Source: Azoarcus taiwanensis
GTDB taxonomy: Bacteria > Pseudomonadota > Gammaproteobacteria > Burkholderiales > Rhodocyclaceae
Length of the DNA: 33,765 bases
Reading direction: 5' to 3'
Assembly: GCF_012910885.1 (NCBI RefSeq)
Contig: NZ_WTVM01000033.1
Coordinates: 1 to 33,765 of the forward strand
The notes under the pieces are model-generated. The model worked only from the letters and a program-made list of their open reading frames with translations. It had not been told where the DNA came from and searched no databases. Every line of letters begins with the position of its first letter. Position 1 is the stretch's first letter. Below are positions 21,126 to 29,389 of this stretch, one piece after another. Made by a program: the position numbers and the translations under genes.

Positions 21126-21152
21126 TGCAGACGACGTGTCTGCTTAGCAGAC
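21126..21152. promoter_or_regulatory. operator-like GCAGAC palindrome upstream of the hydratase operon
   Basis: GCAGAC (21127-21132), five bases, then GTCTGC (21138-21143) form a perfect inverted repeat. A third GCAGAC at 21147-21152 repeats the first at 20-bp distance. The half-site is the same as in the clusters at 20955 and 29318. It lies 85 bp before the hydratase ATG. Confidence 0.5.
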
Positions 21153-21236
21153 GGTTTGCGGTATGCTTCGGACTCGTACGGCGGTGCTGGGAAGGGTTTT
21201 GCGCACAGCCGCAGGCAAACCATCACGGAGAAATAC

Positions 21237-22679
21237 ATGGAAGCTACCCGCCTTACCAGCCCCGAGGGGGCCAAGCTGATGCTGATCACGCTCGACAACC
21301 CGCCGGTCAATGGGCTTGGTCATGCGCTGCGAGAGCGCATCGTGCAGGCCTTGGACGCGGCCGAAAGCGACGACGGCATCGCGGGCGTGGTGATGATCGG
21401 TGCGGGTCGGTTGTTCTGCGCCGGTGCGGATGTCCGCGAGTTCAGCACGCCGGCTTCGACCCGAGCGCCCGATCTGCGACAAGTACTGGCACGGGTGTTC
21501 GCGTGCCGCAAGCCAGTGATCGCCGCGATCCATGGCGCCGCGCTGGGTGGTGGACTGGAGCTCGCAATGGCTTGTCACTATCGCGTCGCCGATCCATCGG
21601 CCCGCCTTGGCCTGCCGGAGGTCAATCTTGGATTGATTCCCGGCGCTTGGGGAACCCAGTTGCTGCCCCGACTGACCGGAATGGAATTCGCCGCGGCGCG
21701 AGTCACCCGCGGCGACAACGTGCCCGCAAGCGAGGCGGCCGGGGTAGGTCTGGTCGATGCACTCGCCGATGTTCGGTCCCAGCCGCTGTCCGTGGCCGCT
21801 GCCGCTTTCTTCGACCGCATCGCGGCATCGGCGCGGCGTCCGGATACACGAACGCTGCTGGTGCATTTAGATGGCGACCTTCAGGCATGGCAGGCCAGCC
21901 TCGCGCAGGCGTTGGCGCATGATTTTCCCGGTTGTCCGGCGCCACTGGCAGGGCTCGAGGCCGTCGCGCTCGCGGCCAGCCTGCCGTTCGACGAAGCGGT
22001 GGCCGAAGAGCGCAAGCGCTTCGTGGCGTTGATGTCGTCGCCGGAATCGCGGGCTTTGCGTCATGTCTTCTTCGCCGAACGTGAATGTGCGCGGGTGCCC
22101 GGCGTCAAGGCGCGGGCAGCCTGGCGCCCGGTCGCACTCGAGGGCGAGGTGCCGGACGGGACGCAGGCACTGGTCGAGCGCCTGCAGGCCGGCCTCGGAA
22201 GCGGCGGTGAAGGCACGCCGGCGGCAAGGCTGACGCCTCTTGCGAGTGTCCCTGTGCTTGGGCGTGCCATCACGGTGCTTTCCGCATCGCTCGTCGATGA
22301 CCAGGGCGGTGAGGTGCCGGTCGCGCTGGCGCTGCGTGATGGTCGAATCGCCTGCCTCGAGGTTGGTGCCGGTACGCCGGAGCTGATTTCGCTCGCACTC
22401 GGCCTGGGCGAGCGCCTCGGTGCGATGGTCGTGTGCACGCCGGCCGGTGCCGATGCTTTGCTGCTGCCCACCGTGGGCGGATCGCTCGCGGGCGCAGGTG
22501 AAGCCGATACCGATCGCGCGCTCGGCCAAGCCTTGATGGACGCGCGTGCCGGGTCGCGACTCTACCGGCCAGCCGACGGTGACGTCATCGCGGTTCATGG
22601 CTTCGGCTATCCACGTTATCTCGGGGGCCCGCTCTACCAGGCGGATCTCGCCGCGCAGACACAGGAGGTGCGGGAATGA
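21237..22679 (+). CDS. enoyl-CoA hydratase fused to an eroded 3-hydroxyacyl-CoA dehydrogenase region
   Basis: A 480-aa protein; ATG 21237 has GGAG 7 nt upstream. Residues 1 to about 190 are a complete crotonase domain. The oxyanion-hole segment is RLFCAGADVREF. Both catalytic Glu residues are present, in AALGGGLELAMACH and LPEVNLGLIPGAWG. It should hydrate the 2-enoyl-CoA made by the neighbouring dehydrogenases. Next comes the helical linker typical of FadB/FadJ/PimF multifunctional enzymes (GLEAVALAASLPFDEAVAEE, then SSPESRALRHVFFAERECARV). After it the NAD-binding GxGxxG domain expected in those proteins is missing. About 130 residues of unclear fold follow, then HGFGYPRYLGGPLYQAD, which matches the extreme C-terminus of the FadJ type. 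Length is 480 against about 700 in the family. The lost activity is available from the gene at 27721. Confidence 0.85.
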   Translation: MEATRLTSPEGAKLMLITLDNPPVNGLGHALRERIVQALDAAESDDGIAGVVMIGAGRLFCAGADVREFSTPASTRAPDLRQVLARVFACRKPVIAAIHGAALGGGLELAMACHYRVADPSARLGLPEVNLGLIPGAWGTQLLPRLTGMEFAAARVTRGDNVPASEAAGVGLVDALADVRSQPLSVAAAAFFDRIAASARRPDTRTLLVHLDGDLQAWQASLAQALAHDFPGCPAPLAGLEAVALAASLPFDEAVAEERKRFVALMSSPESRALRHVFFAERECARVPGVKARAAWRPVALEGEVPDGTQALVERLQAGLGSGGEGTPAARLTPLASVPVLGRAITVLSASLVDDQGGEVPVALALRDGRIACLEVGAGTPELISLALGLGERLGAMVVCTPAGADALLLPTVGGSLAGAGEADTDRALGQALMDARAGSRLYRPADGDVIAVHGFGYPRYLGGPLYQADLAAQTQEVRE

Positions 22680-23122
22680 ACAAGGCGGGCGTCCCGTTGG
22701 CTGGAAACGATGAATCCGAACACGACTACTTCGGGTTGCGGATTCCGTTCCTGGAATATTGCGGCATCCGGGGGGTGGCGCGTGGCGAGGGCTGGACGGT
22801 CTCCGAAGTGGTGCTCGGTCCGCACATGACCAACAGCATGGGCACCGGTCACGGCGGTCTGATCATGACGCTGCTCGACGTCGCCATGGGCAGCGCCTCG
22901 CGCCTGTCCGAGCCGGCTTCCAGGGGCGTGCTGACAGTGGACCTTCACACCAGCTTCATCCGCCCGGCAAGAGACTGGGTTCAGTGCCGGGCCGAGGTCA
23001 CTAGCCGCACCGCGCGAACCGTGTTCTGCGAAGCCTGGGTGAAGGACCGTGACGACGTGCTGGTCGCGAAAGGCATGGGGACCTTCAAGCTGGTGTTCGG
23101 CGACCGAGGCAGCGATGCGTAG
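22676..23122 (+). CDS. PaaI-like hotdog thioesterase
   Basis: A 148-aa protein whose ATG overlaps the hydratase stop by four bases (ATGA), with a strong AGGAGGTG ribosome binding site 6 nt before it, so translation is coupled. The core NSMGTGHGGLIMTLLDVAMG is the PaaI/acyl-CoA thioesterase signature: His-Gly-Gly, then an acidic residue in the main helix. It is followed by TVDLHTSFIRPAR and KGMGTFKLVFG. Enzymes of this type release free acids from dead-end aromatic or hydroxylated acyl-CoAs in degradation pathways and so rescue CoA. That role fits this operon, but the specific ester is unknown. Confidence 0.87.
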   Translation: MNKAGVPLAGNDESEHDYFGLRIPFLEYCGIRGVARGEGWTVSEVVLGPHMTNSMGTGHGGLIMTLLDVAMGSASRLSEPASRGVLTVDLHTSFIRPARDWVQCRAEVTSRTARTVFCEAWVKDRDDVLVAKGMGTFKLVFGDRGSDA

Positions 23123-23126
23123 GAAG

Positions 23127-23152
23127 TTCGCCGGGCGCGAGCGCCCGGCGAA
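23127..23152. terminator. strong hairpin between convergent operons
   Basis: TTCGCCGGGCGC and its exact complement GCGCCCGGCGAA flank two bases (the physical loop is CGAG), starting 5 bp after the thioesterase stop and ending 18 bp before the TRAP permease stop on the other strand. There is no T tract on either side. It is a probable bidirectional transcription barrier rather than a classical terminator. Confidence 0.6.
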
Positions 23153-23169
23153 TCGGTACCGCCCTCTGG

Positions 23170-25155
23170 TCAGGGAGCCGTTTGCCTGGCCTTGAGGCGG
23201 TTGAGGACTATCGCCAGGACGATTGCCGGCAGTCCGGTTGCGAGGCCGGCGACCAGCAGCTCGCCATGCGTGAATGGCACCGCGCCGCCGCCGGGCAAGG
23301 CCACGCACAGACCTGCCACCAGCAGCAGGGTGCGGATCGGCCACTGCAGGATGCGGTGCGCGCACAGACTCCCCACGAACACCAGATAGCCCTGCATCGC
23401 CGAGGCGAACAGCGTGACGCCGAGCAGCGCTTGGCCGACCGCGACCGCCACTTCGTTCCATTCGCCCTGGCCGATCAGCGCCGGGTTCAGCACGAACATG
23501 AACGGAATGAAGTAGATCACGCTGCCCAGGCGCATCGCCTGTAGCCCGGTTTCCATCGGCTTGGATCCTGCGAGCGTGGCCGCGGCGAAAGCGCCGAGTG
23601 CCACAGGCGGCGTGATGAAGCTCAGCATGCCCCAGTACAGCAGGAACAGGTGCACCGCCATCGCGTTCATCCCTGCGCCCTGGACCAAGGCCGGCGCGAG
23701 CGCCACCGCGAGGAAGATGTATGCAGCAGTGACCGTCATGCCGATGCCCAGCAGGAAGCAGGTGAAGGCACCCATCAGCAGCAGCGCGAGGGCATTGCCG
23801 CCGGCAAGGTTGATCAGGTCGTTGGAGATCGTGCCCGACAGTCCGGTCATCGACAGCGCGCCCACCAGCATGCCGATCCCAGCGAGAATCGCGATGAGTT
23901 CGGCGAACAGCTTGCCCGAGGACGACAGCATCTTGCCGACGTGCTTCCAGCCCCAGCGGTGATAGGGAAGGATCTGGTTGATCACCAGCAGCAGCGCGGT
24001 CGCGTAGAACGGGGCGACCGCCTCGCGCTGCATGTGGATCATCATCCAGATCAGCAGGGCGAACACGAAGATGAAGTACCAGCCTTCCTTCAGGGTTTTG
24101 CGGATCGACGGCAATTCGGCCTTGGGCAGGCCCTTGAGGTCGTAACGCCCGGCATAGGCGTCGATCTGGATGAACAGCCCCAGGAAGTAGAGCACCGACG
24201 GCACGATGGCCGCCAGCGCGACGGCAGCGTAGGGCACTTCCAGGAACATCGCCATCACGAACGCGGTGGCGCCCATGACGGGCGGCATCAGCACGCCGCC
24301 GGTGGAGGCACAGGCCTCGACGCCGCCCGCGAACGAACGGCTCATGCCCACGCGACGCATCGACGGGATCGACAGCACACCGGTGGTCATCACGTTGGTG
24401 ATCACGCTGCCGCTCATCGACCCCATCAGGCCGCTGGACAAGATCGCGACCTTGGCCGGGCCTCCACGGACGTGTCCGAGGATTCCGAAGGCCAGGTTGA
24501 TGAAGAACTGGCCGCCGCCAGTCATCTGCAGCGCCACCCCGAACACCAGGAAGCCGATCACCAGGCCGGCGAAAGCCTGTAGTGGCACCCCCATGACGCT
24601 CTCGGTGCTCATGGTGTGGTACATCGCGGCCTGCTCCAGCGTGGAGGGGAAGGCCTGGATCGGACCCGGCATGATGTCGGCGACGAGCGGGTAGAGCGAA
24701 AAAAGGCCGGCGATCAGCGCGATCGGCCACCCGCCCGCGCGCCGGGCGGCTTCTATGATGAGTGCCCACAACAGATAGCTCATCCACACTGCTTCGGCCG
24801 GCGCTGCGAAAGCCCAGCCGCGCTCGAGAATCGACTCGGCACGATAGACGAAGTACCCGCAGGTGGCGAAAGTGACGACCACCAGCAACAGGTCGTACCA
24901 GGGGACGCTGGTGCGCGAAGCGTGCCGGTGTGCCGGCCAGAGCAGGAACACCAGGGGCAGCATCAACGCGACGACCGCGTAATAGAACTGGGTTTCCAGC
25001 ATCGGTACGCCGAAAACCCGCAGGTTGAACAGGAACTCGATGGTCAGCAGGATCAGCAGGCTGGCGAGGGTGCCCGGAACGAAGCGCAATACGCTCGTCA
25101 GTTCGCGGGTGCCTGTGCCCTCCTGCTCTTGCCTTTCCTTGGCGGCAGCACTCAT
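23170..25155 (-). CDS. TRAP transporter fused permease (TAXI type, DctQ-DctM fusion)
   Basis: A 661-aa inner-membrane protein. About the first 180 residues hold the small-subunit helices (SLLILLTIEFLFNLRVFGVP and following). From about residue 190 the large DctM-type subunit begins, with the family core GPAKVAILSSGLMGSMSGSV, TNVMTTGVLSIPSM, GGVEACASTGGVLMPPVMG and, in the second half, MTVTAAYIFLAVALAPALV and LLYWGMLSFITPPVALGAFA. Fusion of the two subunits is normal in TAXI systems. It imports an organic acid using an ion gradient together with the binding protein encoded upstream. Lying among acyl-CoA genes, it is the likely uptake route for the acid activated by the ligase. The start ATG 25155 lies 1 nt after the stop of a small open frame (25157-25261). 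Confidence 0.92.
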   Translation of the reverse strand: MSAAAKERQEQEGTGTRELTSVLRFVPGTLASLLILLTIEFLFNLRVFGVPMLETQFYYAVVALMLPLVFLLWPAHRHASRTSVPWYDLLLVVVTFATCGYFVYRAESILERGWAFAAPAEAVWMSYLLWALIIEAARRAGGWPIALIAGLFSLYPLVADIMPGPIQAFPSTLEQAAMYHTMSTESVMGVPLQAFAGLVIGFLVFGVALQMTGGGQFFINLAFGILGHVRGGPAKVAILSSGLMGSMSGSVITNVMTTGVLSIPSMRRVGMSRSFAGGVEACASTGGVLMPPVMGATAFVMAMFLEVPYAAVALAAIVPSVLYFLGLFIQIDAYAGRYDLKGLPKAELPSIRKTLKEGWYFIFVFALLIWMMIHMQREAVAPFYATALLLVINQILPYHRWGWKHVGKMLSSSGKLFAELIAILAGIGMLVGALSMTGLSGTISNDLINLAGGNALALLLMGAFTCFLLGIGMTVTAAYIFLAVALAPALVQGAGMNAMAVHLFLLYWGMLSFITPPVALGAFAAATLAGSKPMETGLQAMRLGSVIYFIPFMFVLNPALIGQGEWNEVAVAVGQALLGVTLFASAMQGYLVFVGSLCAHRILQWPIRTLLLVAGLCVALPGGGAVPFTHGELLVAGLATGLPAIVLAIVLNRLKARQTAP

Positions 25156-25272
25156 GTCAGTGTCGTTCCAGGGCGATGAGCAGCAACGCGCTCAGAAAGA
25201 AAACGGCACGCCTGTCGCCATTGCGGGCAGGCGCGCCGGTGAGTTGCCGGTCGATGGCCGGTCAGCGTCGGA

Positions 25273-26433
25273 TCATTCGAAGACCGGGTTCATGCCGGCG
25301 GCGGTCAGTGCATCGGCGCGCGCCTTCATCCAGCCGTCACGGAAAGCGTCCGCGTCCCGCGGCGGATTGCTGGCCATGTAGGTGGCCCAGGTGCTGGCGA
25401 GCAGTTCCTGACGCTTGATCAGCTCGTCCTGGTGTGCCTGCATGTCCTCGGTCCAGATGCCCTTTTCGCGGAAGTAACGGACCACGCCCTCGTGGAACGG
25501 CATGACCCACTTCAGGTTCTGGTTCTCGAGCGAATAGCCGGCCGCGCCGGGTGCGGAGTCCTTGTAGTCGTCGAAGTTGTCGTTCATCGCCCGGATCAGG
25601 CCATACACGGTGTCTTCGCTCAGATCGGCGTTCGCGATCAGGATCGGGTAGGGATAGCTGGCGCCGTAGTAGGGGTTGTCCGCGCTGATGCCGCCCGCGC
25701 CGGAGGTGATCCTGTGCGGCTGGAAGTAGGGTGCGGTGTCGGTCAGCCGCTTCCAGCCTTCGGTGTCGTTATGGTCCAGTTCGGGCCAGGCGATGCCGCG
25801 CGGGCTGCTCGCGAGCTGCTGGGCCGGAGGCGTGACCGTGGTCGTGAAGGAAGCGTCGGCCTGGCCGGCGATGATGCCGTCGAAGGAACGGCCATAGCCC
25901 GGGAAGTCGACCCGCTCGACGTCGTTCCAGGTCAGCCCGCCGAATGCGAGGTAGGCCTCGGTGCCCTTGTTGAGGGCGTCGTCACCGCGGACATAGGCGA
26001 TGCGCTTGCCCCGGAGATCGGCCGGCGTCTTGACGTCCAGATCACCGGCCACGGCCAGGGCCAGGCCGAACGAGGCGATCGAGGTCGTGATCACGCGCAC
26101 CGGCTGCGGACCCCACTCGGGATCGGCGAACATCATCACCCCTTCGGAGCCGAAGTAGCTGGCGATGCCGCAGGCGCACATGTCCACGCGATTGGTGCGC
26201 AGCGGGGTCATGCGCGACACGTCATTGTCGCCCGGCAGCACGCGCAGCGAGGTGCCGTATTTGTTCTGCAGCATGTTGCCGATGGCCACTGCCTGGGCGT
26301 AGCCGCTCGAGTTCGTGCCGTAGGCCGACCAGGCCAGCGTACGCGGCAGCGTGACGTCGGCAGCGGAAACGGCCGGAAGCACCAGTGCGGCCGCCAGTGC
26401 ACCGGCAAGGATGTGGTTAAGACGAATACCCAT
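25273..26433 (-). CDS. TAXI-family TRAP transporter periplasmic solute-binding protein
   Basis: A 386-aa protein; ATG 26433 is chosen because AGGAGGA lies about 8 nt upstream and a clean signal peptide follows (MGIRLNHILAGALAAALVLP, cleavage near VSAAD). The mature part is the TAXI (TRAP-associated extracytoplasmic immunogenic) type: LAWSAYGTNSSGYAQAVAIG, LRVLPGDNDVSRMTPLR, LRGKRIAYVRGDDALNKGTE, FDGIIAGQADASFTTTVTPP. It captures the substrate in the periplasm for the permease encoded 118 bp downstream. TAXI receptors are known for glutamate and other organic acids; ligand identity cannot be read from the sequence. Confidence 0.93.
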   Translation of the reverse strand: MGIRLNHILAGALAAALVLPAVSAADVTLPRTLAWSAYGTNSSGYAQAVAIGNMLQNKYGTSLRVLPGDNDVSRMTPLRTNRVDMCACGIASYFGSEGVMMFADPEWGPQPVRVITTSIASFGLALAVAGDLDVKTPADLRGKRIAYVRGDDALNKGTEAYLAFGGLTWNDVERVDFPGYGRSFDGIIAGQADASFTTTVTPPAQQLASSPRGIAWPELDHNDTEGWKRLTDTAPYFQPHRITSGAGGISADNPYYGASYPYPILIANADLSEDTVYGLIRAMNDNFDDYKDSAPGAAGYSLENQNLKWVMPFHEGVVRYFREKGIWTEDMQAHQDELIKRQELLASTWATYMASNPPRDADAFRDGWMKARADALTAAGMNPVFE

Positions 26434-26515
26434 TTCAGACTCCTCCTGCTCCGAGAGCAATGTTATTGATGGAACAACAATAAACCGCACGGCCGGGCAC
26501 GCCCGGCTGCGAGGA

Positions 26516-27718
26516 TCAGACGCTTTCGATGACCATGGCGAGGCCCTGGCCCACGCCCACGCACAGGCTCACGACCGCATAGCGTGCCTGACGCCGGTGC
26601 AGCTCGCGTGCCGCGGTGAGTGCGAGACGCGCTCCCGACGCACCGAGCGGATGCCCGAGCGCGATCGCGCCGCCGTTGGGATTGACCCGCGGATCGGTGG
26701 CTTCGATGCCGAGCACCTTCAGGCATCCCAGCACCTGCGACGCGAAGGCTTCGTTGATCTCGATGATGTCGACATCCGCAAGCGACAGACCGGCCCGCTC
26801 GAGCGCCTTGGGGATCGCGTAGCCGGGTCCGACGCCCATGATGCGGGGCGGGACGCCTGCGGCTGCAGCCGAAAGAATGCGCGCCATCGGCGCCTTGCCC
26901 ACGCGCTCTCCGGTGGCACGATTTCCGACGATCAGCGCCACCGCGCCATCGTTGATGCCGGAGGCGTTGCCGGCGGTGACTACGCCGCCTTCGAACAGTG
27001 GCTTCAGGCGCGCAAGGGATTCGGCCGTGGTTTCAGCCCGCGGATGCTCGTCCGTATCGATGACGGTCGGCGGGGCCTTGAGTCCGGTCGGTACTGACAC
27101 CGGGCAGATCTCGCCGGCGTAGAAACCTTGCTGCCGATTGGTTTCGTAGCGCTGCTGCGATGCCAGGGCGAACGCATCCGCCGCATCGCGGGTGATGCCG
27201 AACTCGTGCGCGACGTTGTCGCCGGTTTCGGGCATCGAGTGTCCGCCGTACTGTTCGACGAAGCGCGGGTTAGGGAAGCGTGCGCCGATCGTGGTGTCGT
27301 AGATGCGCGCATCGCGGCTGTAGGCACTTTCCGCCTTGCCGAGCACGAACGGCGCACGGCTCATGCTCTCCACACCGCCTGCGACATAGAGCTCGCCTTC
27401 GCCGCAGGTGATCGCACGCGCCGCATCGATCACCGCCGCAAGCCCGCTCGCGCACAGGCGGTTGACGGTCTGGCCCGGCACGGTGTCGGGGAAGCCTGCG
27501 AGCAGCGGCGCGAAGCGGCCGATGTTGCGGGAATCCTCGCCCGCCTGGGTGGTGTTGCCGAGGATGACGTCTTCGATGTCGGCGGCGTCCCACGGGTTGC
27601 GCGCGATTAGTTCGCGCATCACGGCGGCGACCAGGTCGTCCGGACGCACAGGGGCCAGCGCGCCTGCGTGGCGGCCGAAGGGGGTCCGAAGACCGTCGTA
27701 GATAAAGGCGTCGAGCAT
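26516..27718 (-). CDS. acetyl-CoA acetyltransferase / 3-ketoacyl-CoA thiolase (PcaF/PimB-like)
   Basis: A 400-aa thiolase; ATG 27718 (MLDAFIYDGLRTPFGRHAG) has AAGAGG 8 nt upstream and lies 2 nt after the dehydrogenase stop, so the genes are coupled. Catalytic residues are complete: nucleophile Cys in NRLCASGLAAV near residue 90, His in ALGHPLGASGAR, and second Cys in SLCVGVGQG. NEAFASQV is also present. The N-terminus and overall pattern are close to 3-oxoadipyl-CoA thiolases, which fits cleavage of a dicarboxyl or otherwise polar 3-ketoacyl-CoA, but this subfamily point is inference. It performs the last step of the beta-oxidation cycle encoded here, giving acetyl-CoA plus a shortened acyl-CoA. 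Confidence 0.92.
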   Translation of the reverse strand: MLDAFIYDGLRTPFGRHAGALAPVRPDDLVAAVMRELIARNPWDAADIEDVILGNTTQAGEDSRNIGRFAPLLAGFPDTVPGQTVNRLCASGLAAVIDAARAITCGEGELYVAGGVESMSRAPFVLGKAESAYSRDARIYDTTIGARFPNPRFVEQYGGHSMPETGDNVAHEFGITRDAADAFALASQQRYETNRQQGFYAGEICPVSVPTGLKAPPTVIDTDEHPRAETTAESLARLKPLFEGGVVTAGNASGINDGAVALIVGNRATGERVGKAPMARILSAAAAGVPPRIMGVGPGYAIPKALERAGLSLADVDIIEINEAFASQVLGCLKVLGIEATDPRVNPNGGAIALGHPLGASGARLALTAARELHRRQARYAVVSLCVGVGQGLAMVIESV

Positions 27719-27720
27719 GT

Positions 27721-29256
27721 TCAAACCTCTTGGGTGAGCAGGGACAGTCCCAGCGTGGCGCGGCGGCGCAGCCAGGGGCTGGGGCGGTAGCGGGGGTCGC
27801 CGTTGATTCGGGCCAGGTTGTCGAGCAGCGCGAGCACGACCGCCGGGCCGAGCCGGTCACCCCATGCGAGCGGACCGGCCGGATAGCCGAGGCCGAGCGT
27901 GACCGCACGATCGATATCCTCGGGCGATGCGATGTTCTGCTGGGCAATCTCGCAGGCGATATTGATGATGTGCGCGACCACCCGCTGGGTGATCATGCCG
28001 GTGCTGTCGCGGACCAGATCCACCGGAACGCCGTCGGACGAGAACAGTGCGCCGGCCCGCGCGGCCCATTCCGGGGCGAGCACGGGGCTGCCCATCAGGA
28101 CGCGACGCTTGGCGGTGTCGAACAAGGTGTCAATCGCCACGGTGCGCGCGGCGTTCAGGCCCGCTGCCGCGATCAGATGGGTGACGTCCTCGCCCAGCGG
28201 TGTCACGACGATCAGTGCATCGGTCTCCGGGCGGTCCGCAGCGGATACCTGCGCGCCGCAGGCTTCGGCCAGGCTGGCGGCGCGGCTGGCGAGTTCGGGA
28301 TGCCTGCGGTCGATCCATACGGTCGTTGCCGGCGAGGCGTTCCAGGCCTGCTCGGCCATCGGTGCGGGTGCGGCGTCGCCATAGACATAAAAGCCGCGTC
28401 CCACTTTGCGACCGAACAGGCCGGCCGCCTGCATCGTCTTGAGGATTGGCTGCGGGCGATAGCGCGGCTCTTCGAAATACTGGTGATAGATCGACTCCAT
28501 GACCGGAGTCGATACATCGAGGCCGGTGAGGTCAAGCAGTTCGAAAGGGCCCAGCCGGAAGCCTGCGCAGTCGCGCAAGATGCGGTCGATCACCTCGATG
28601 GGAGCGACATTCTCCGCGAGGACCCGCAAGCCTTCGGTACCAAATCCTCGTCCGGCATGATTGACGATGAAACCCGGCGTGTCCTTCGTCCGAACCGCGA
28701 CATGGCCCCATGCCTTGCCAAGGGCCAGCAACTGGTCACCGACCTCGGGCGTGGTCATCAGGCCGTCGATGACCTCGACGATGCGCATCAGCGGCACCGG
28801 GTTGAAGAAGTGGAAGCCTGCGACGCGCTCCGGGCGGGACAACCCGGCTGCGATCGCGGTCACCGAAAGCGACGAGGTGTTGGTCGCGAGAATCGCGCCG
28901 GGCGCGATGATGCGCTCGAGATCCGCGAACAGCGCACGCTTGACTTCCAGGTTCTCGATGATGGCCTCGATGACAACATCGCACGTGGCGAGGTCTTCCA
29001 GTTGCTCTACCGGGCTGAGCTGCGCCTCGGCCGCCTTGGCCTGGTCGGCGGTGAGCTTGCCCTTCTCGACTAGGCGCGCCCAGGTACGCGCGAGCGTCGA
29101 GCAGGCGTTGCGCGCGGCGTCGGCACGGGTGTCCTGGAGCATCACGCGATAACCGGCCTGCGCCGCGATCTGGGCGATGCCTGCGCCCATCTGGCCGCAA
29201 CCCACGATACCGATGCTGCGGATGCTGCGGCTCGTTTCGGACTGTTTTGTCGTCAT
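27721..29256 (-). CDS. 3-hydroxyacyl-CoA dehydrogenase, PaaH/PaaC type
   Basis: A 511-aa NAD-dependent dehydrogenase. The Rossmann segment IGIVGCGQMGAGIAQIAAQA is complete and begins near residue 14. The catalytic His/Glu region is AGFHFFNPVPLMRIVEVIDG. The substrate helix is GFIVNHAGRGFGTEG. Two 3HCDH C-terminal domains follow (GPFELLDLTGLD and, later, DIDRAVTLGLGYPAGPLAWG), which is the long PaaH/PaaC layout rather than the short 280-aa 3-hydroxybutyryl-CoA form. It oxidises 3-hydroxyacyl-CoA to 3-ketoacyl-CoA for the thiolase encoded immediately after it. It supplies the activity missing from the eroded fusion at 21237. Transcription probably begins near 29280, under the operator at 29318. 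Confidence 0.92.
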   Translation of the reverse strand: MTTKQSETSRSIRSIGIVGCGQMGAGIAQIAAQAGYRVMLQDTRADAARNACSTLARTWARLVEKGKLTADQAKAAEAQLSPVEQLEDLATCDVVIEAIIENLEVKRALFADLERIIAPGAILATNTSSLSVTAIAAGLSRPERVAGFHFFNPVPLMRIVEVIDGLMTTPEVGDQLLALGKAWGHVAVRTKDTPGFIVNHAGRGFGTEGLRVLAENVAPIEVIDRILRDCAGFRLGPFELLDLTGLDVSTPVMESIYHQYFEEPRYRPQPILKTMQAAGLFGRKVGRGFYVYGDAAPAPMAEQAWNASPATTVWIDRRHPELASRAASLAEACGAQVSAADRPETDALIVVTPLGEDVTHLIAAAGLNAARTVAIDTLFDTAKRRVLMGSPVLAPEWAARAGALFSSDGVPVDLVRDSTGMITQRVVAHIINIACEIAQQNIASPEDIDRAVTLGLGYPAGPLAWGDRLGPAVVLALLDNLARINGDPRYRPSPWLRRRATLGLSLLTQEV

Positions 29257-29289
29257 GGCGAATCGGTTCCCTCGTGAGGCGCACTCTGA

Positions 29290-29295
29290 AGTATA
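29290..29295 (-). promoter_or_regulatory. possible -10 element of the 3-hydroxyacyl-CoA dehydrogenase operon
   Basis: Read on the minus strand this is TATACT, one change from TATAAT, 34 bp before the ATG. No good -35 hexamer is found at 17 bp; that place is next to the GCAGAC/GTCTGC operator cluster, as in promoters that depend on a regulator. Confidence 0.35.
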
Positions 29296-29317
29296 GCGCC
29301 CGTTTTGAATTCTGAGA

Positions 29318-29342
29318 TCTGCAGTGCAGACATAACATCTGC
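29318..29342. promoter_or_regulatory. operator-like site upstream of the hydroxyacyl-CoA dehydrogenase/thiolase operon
   Basis: TCTGC-AGT-GCAGA (29318-29330) is a perfect inverted repeat inside CTGCAGTGCAGACATAA (29319-29335), the same 17 bases as at 20955-20971. A further TCTGC at 29338-29342 repeats the first TCTGC (29318-29322) at 20 bp. It is 63 bp upstream of the start codon, just above a TATACT -10 candidate. It is a probable target of the island's IclR regulator. Confidence 0.6.
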
Positions 29343-29389
29343 TGGCCGGACGAAATCTAGACGCCTCACTACCGGCTTGTCAATCCTTT

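Larger units (their letters stand above)
20909..21236. other. divergent regulatory region between dehydrogenase and hydratase operons
   Basis: This 328-bp region has no convincing gene. It is noticeably AT-richer than its surroundings (for example AAGAATAATTGATCATCCTC near 20988-21007), as expected of back-to-back promoters. It holds two operator-like clusters, listed separately at 20955-20987 and 21126-21152. It also holds a smaller inverted repeat AGCAAC-N8-GTTGCT at 20930-20949 and a GTTGCAAC palindrome near 21012-21019. The hydratase start is set by GGAG 7 nt before ATG 21237. Confidence 0.6.

Noticed and set aside
22634-24787. 717-codon open frame on the minus strand overlapping the TRAP permease in another frame and running through the thioesterase antisense
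   Set aside because: Rich in Arg, Gly, Pro and His with no domain pattern. The TRAP permease frame over the same bases matches a known family throughout. It is a high-GC shadow.
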